From contig CAJQMT010000021.1 of NCBI GenBank assembly GCA_905479475.1, positions 1 to 64,000 on the forward strand: 64,000 nt of DNA, written 5' to 3'. Every line of letters begins with the position of its first letter. The first letter of the stretch is position 1. Below, one piece after another: positions 63,911 through 64,000 of the stretch. The notes beneath the pieces were generated by a model that saw only the letters and a list, made by a program, of their open reading frames with translations, did not search any database and was not told the DNA's origin. The stretch comes from an uncultured Flavobacteriaceae bacterium (GTDB lineage: Bacteria; Bacteroidota; Bacteroidia; Flavobacteriales; Flavobacteriaceae). The position numbers were made by a program, and so were the translations under genes.

Positions 63911-64000
63911 ATGAGTATCCAACACACACTGACCACAGCCGTTCAAAAAGCGGTTTTTTCCATTTTCGAAAAAGAAATCACTTCCGTTGAATTTCAGGCA
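63911..64000 (+). CDS. argS: arginine-tRNA ligase, N-terminal fragment (runs off the window)
   Basis: Only the first 30 codons are present (MSIQHTLTTAVQKAVFSIF, then EKEITSVEFQ). The wording matches the N-terminal Add1-type domain start of flavobacterial ArgRS, which charges tRNA-Arg. The frame is open at the right edge. The assignment rests on a short stretch. Confidence 0.65.
   Translation, partial: MSIQHTLTTAVQKAVFSIFEKEITSVEFQA

Overview
The window is one stretch of an AT-rich chromosome from a member of the Bacteroidota, most likely a marine Flavobacteriaceae. Evidence for this: PorQ of the type IX secretion system next to cmk, a type IX C-terminal sorting domain on a surface protein, bacillithiol enzyme BshC, the menaquinone genes, the -7 promoter element TAnnTTTG in front of several genes, and few Shine-Dalgarno sequences. 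I cannot name the genus. No rRNA, tRNA, CRISPR array or intact insertion sequence was seen.

Layout. 0.15-7.2 kb: LuxC-type acyl-CoA reductase, serine biosynthesis (serC, serA), a tubulin-tyrosine-ligase-like ATP-grasp protein, a Nudix hydrolase, a PlsC-type acyltransferase and OxyR. 7.2-10.9 kb (minus): solitary oligopeptide-binding lipoprotein, kdsB, a HAD phosphatase and two small conserved proteins. 11-17.7 kb: mtaB, an alpha/beta hydrolase, prfB, an ArsC-like protein, a sugar-lactone-type oxidase, a HAD phosphatase and small unknowns. 17.9-29.3 kb: fumC, then a long minus-strand series: alkB, an S9 peptidase, a PAP2 phosphatase, cmk, porQ, parC and parE. 29.6-41 kb: a BspA-like repeat protein, purB, a small lipoprotein, TerC, purL, an unknown membrane protein and a fatty acyl-CoA ligase. 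41-50.3 kb: a FAH-family enzyme, purU, and menaquinone genes menB, menD, menF and menI, with an S1-domain protein and an esterase-like protein whose nucleophile is missing. 50.4-58.7 kb: DEAD-box helicase, MATE transporter, bshC, a TlpA-like lipoprotein, an FtsX/LolE-type permease and a NamZ (DUF1343) lipoprotein. The far right returns to core genes (YkgJ-type protein, start of argS).

The accessory part is 58.74-62.7 kb. Three short plus-strand gene units follow one another. Each begins with a copy of the same promoter-like sequence, TTG-N19-TATATT. In two of them the promoter is followed at once by a long perfect inverted repeat, and in all three by a long untranslated leader. The cargo is a membrane protein, a vertebrate-MMP-like matrixin lipoprotein truncated in an FG-GAP repeat together with a sugar-transfer-type ATP-grasp protein, and a small helical protein. 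This repeat-bounded, self-promoted cassette row is the best candidate here for an undescribed system. The bacterial tubulin-ligase-like protein at 3.4-4.4 kb is the second.

Start codons need care. Several genes seem to use TTG (MATE, the LolE-like permease, the alpha/beta hydrolase after mtaB, menF), and in others an internal ATG fits the family better than the longest frame.
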